This document shows, piece by piece, positions 63,345 through 64,000 of a DNA stretch of 64,000 nucleotides. Under the pieces are notes generated by a model. That model ran no database searches and had not been told where the DNA came from. It saw only the letters and a program-made list of their open reading frames with translations. The first letter of the stretch is position 1; every line of letters starts with the position of its first letter. The stretch comes from Yersinia mollaretii ATCC 43969. Its GTDB lineage: Bacteria; Pseudomonadota; Gammaproteobacteria; Enterobacterales; Enterobacteriaceae. The translations under genes and the position numbers were made by a program. The stretch spans positions 1,488,001-1,552,000 of the forward strand of contig NZ_CP054043.1 in the NCBI RefSeq assembly GCF_013282725.1. The letters run 5' to 3'.

Positions 63345-64000
63345 ATGGAAGGCTCGGCGCTACTGACTGCCATTTTACTCTTCTTATTTGCCGCTGTGGT
63401 GGCGGTGCCTATTGCCCAGCGGCTGGGGATCGGTGCGGTATTGGGCTACCTGATCGCCGGTATCGCCATCGGCCCGTGGGGCTTGGGCTTTATTCGTGAT
63501 GTAGACGAAATTCTGCACTTTTCCGAGCTGGGTGTCGTCTTCCTGATGTTTATCATTGGTTTGGAGTTGAATCCTGCCAAGCTCTGGCAACTGCGGCGCT
63601 CGATTTTTGGTGTCGGCGCGGGTCAGGTGGTGATCACGGCCACGGTACTTGGGGCCTTGCTCTACTTCACCCAATTCGCCTGGCAGGCGGCGGTGATCGG
63701 CGGGATCGGGTTGGCGATGTCCTCGACGGCGATGGCCTTGCAGTTGATGCGCGAAAAGGGCATGAACCGCAATGAGGGCGGGCAGCTCGGTTTCTCGGTT
63801 TTGCTGTTTCAGGATATGGCGGTGATCCCCGCCTTGGCGCTGATCCCGATTCTGGCGGGGAGCGGCGGTGAGACTAATGATTGGGTCAAGATTGGCATCA
63901 AAGTCGCGGCCTTTGCGGGCATGTTGATTGGGGGCCGTTATCTGTTGCGGCCTCTGTTTCGCTACATTGTGGCCTCTGGTGTGCGGGAGGTTTTCACCGC
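63345..64000 (+). CDS. kefB: glutathione-gated potassium-efflux system KefB, 3' end cut by window edge
   Basis: 218 codons of an approximately 600-residue protein. Starts [20 protein letters not shown]2 transporter helices with [28 protein letters not shown] (K+/H+ pathway) and [16 protein letters not shown]. The C-terminal KTN/NAD-binding domain is outside. It protects from electrophiles by potassium efflux with cytoplasmic acidification. Confidence 0.96.
   Translation, partial: MEGSALLTAILLFLFAAVVAVPIAQRLGIGAVLGYLIAGIAIGPWGLGFIRDVDEILHFSELGVVFLMFIIGLELNPAKLWQLRRSIFGVGAGQVVITATVLGALLYFTQFAWQAAVIGGIGLAMSSTAMALQLMREKGMNRNEGGQLGFSVLLFQDMAVIPALALIPILAGSGGETNDWVKIGIKVAAFAGMLIGGRYLLRPLFRYIVASGVREVFT

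Overview
The window looks like the chromosome of a gammaproteobacterium of the genus Yersinia (order Enterobacterales). Nearly every gene is a close relative of an E. coli K-12 gene and lies in the order of the E. coli tex-to-kefB segment. A full-length 127 bp ERIC element of the type abundant in yersiniae lies between greB and ompR. The species cannot be settled from this sequence alone.

Layout. 1-5.2 kb: tex (runs off the left edge), greB, and the ompR-envZ two-component operon. 5.2-9.4 kb: a very AT-rich 1295-residue toxin-like gene sits between envZ and pckA, which are neighbours in E. coli. 9.4-16 kb (minus strand): pckA, hslO-hslR-yrfG, igaA. 16-23 kb: nudE, mrcA and the divergent hofMNOPQ operon (DNA-uptake machinery related to type IV pilus assembly). 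23-30 kb: aroK-aroB-damX-dam-rpe-gph-trpS. 30-35.3 kb (minus): the anaerobic nitrite operon nirBDC-cysG, with recognisable FNR and NarL/NarP sites. 35.5-44 kb is accessory-rich: codA, tsgA, a DUF2946 protein plus a TonB-dependent copper receptor, and a GH4 phospho-glycosidase with a LacI-type regulator and a perfect palindromic operator. 44-54.4 kb: ppiA, a DUF853 ATPase, pabA, argD (ArgR boxes), yhfK, crp, yhfA, prkB, yheT-yheU. 54.4-60.6 kb is a second accessory block: a LysE-family exporter, a PhzF-family protein, tauABCD (taurine use) and a lone family 9 glycosyltransferase. 60.7-64 kb: yheS, then kefG-kefB (kefB runs off the right edge).

The most notable item is the gene at 5444-9331. 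It has an N-terminal domain resembling the autoprocessing cysteine protease of clostridial large toxins (D38/H90/C130 fit the catalytic triad), then a segment matching the TcdA/TcdB pore-forming region with a long hydrophobic stretch, then an RTX-like C-terminal half. It lacks the expected N-terminal effector and has no secretion or acylation genes nearby. Other points of interest are a copper receptor with CxxxM and HxM motifs beside a His/Met-rich small protein, in-frame minisatellites in yheT and tauC, short tandem repeats flanking tsgA, and a set of ERIC derivatives of different sizes in intergenic spaces. No tRNA, rRNA, CRISPR array, prophage or complete insertion sequence was seen.
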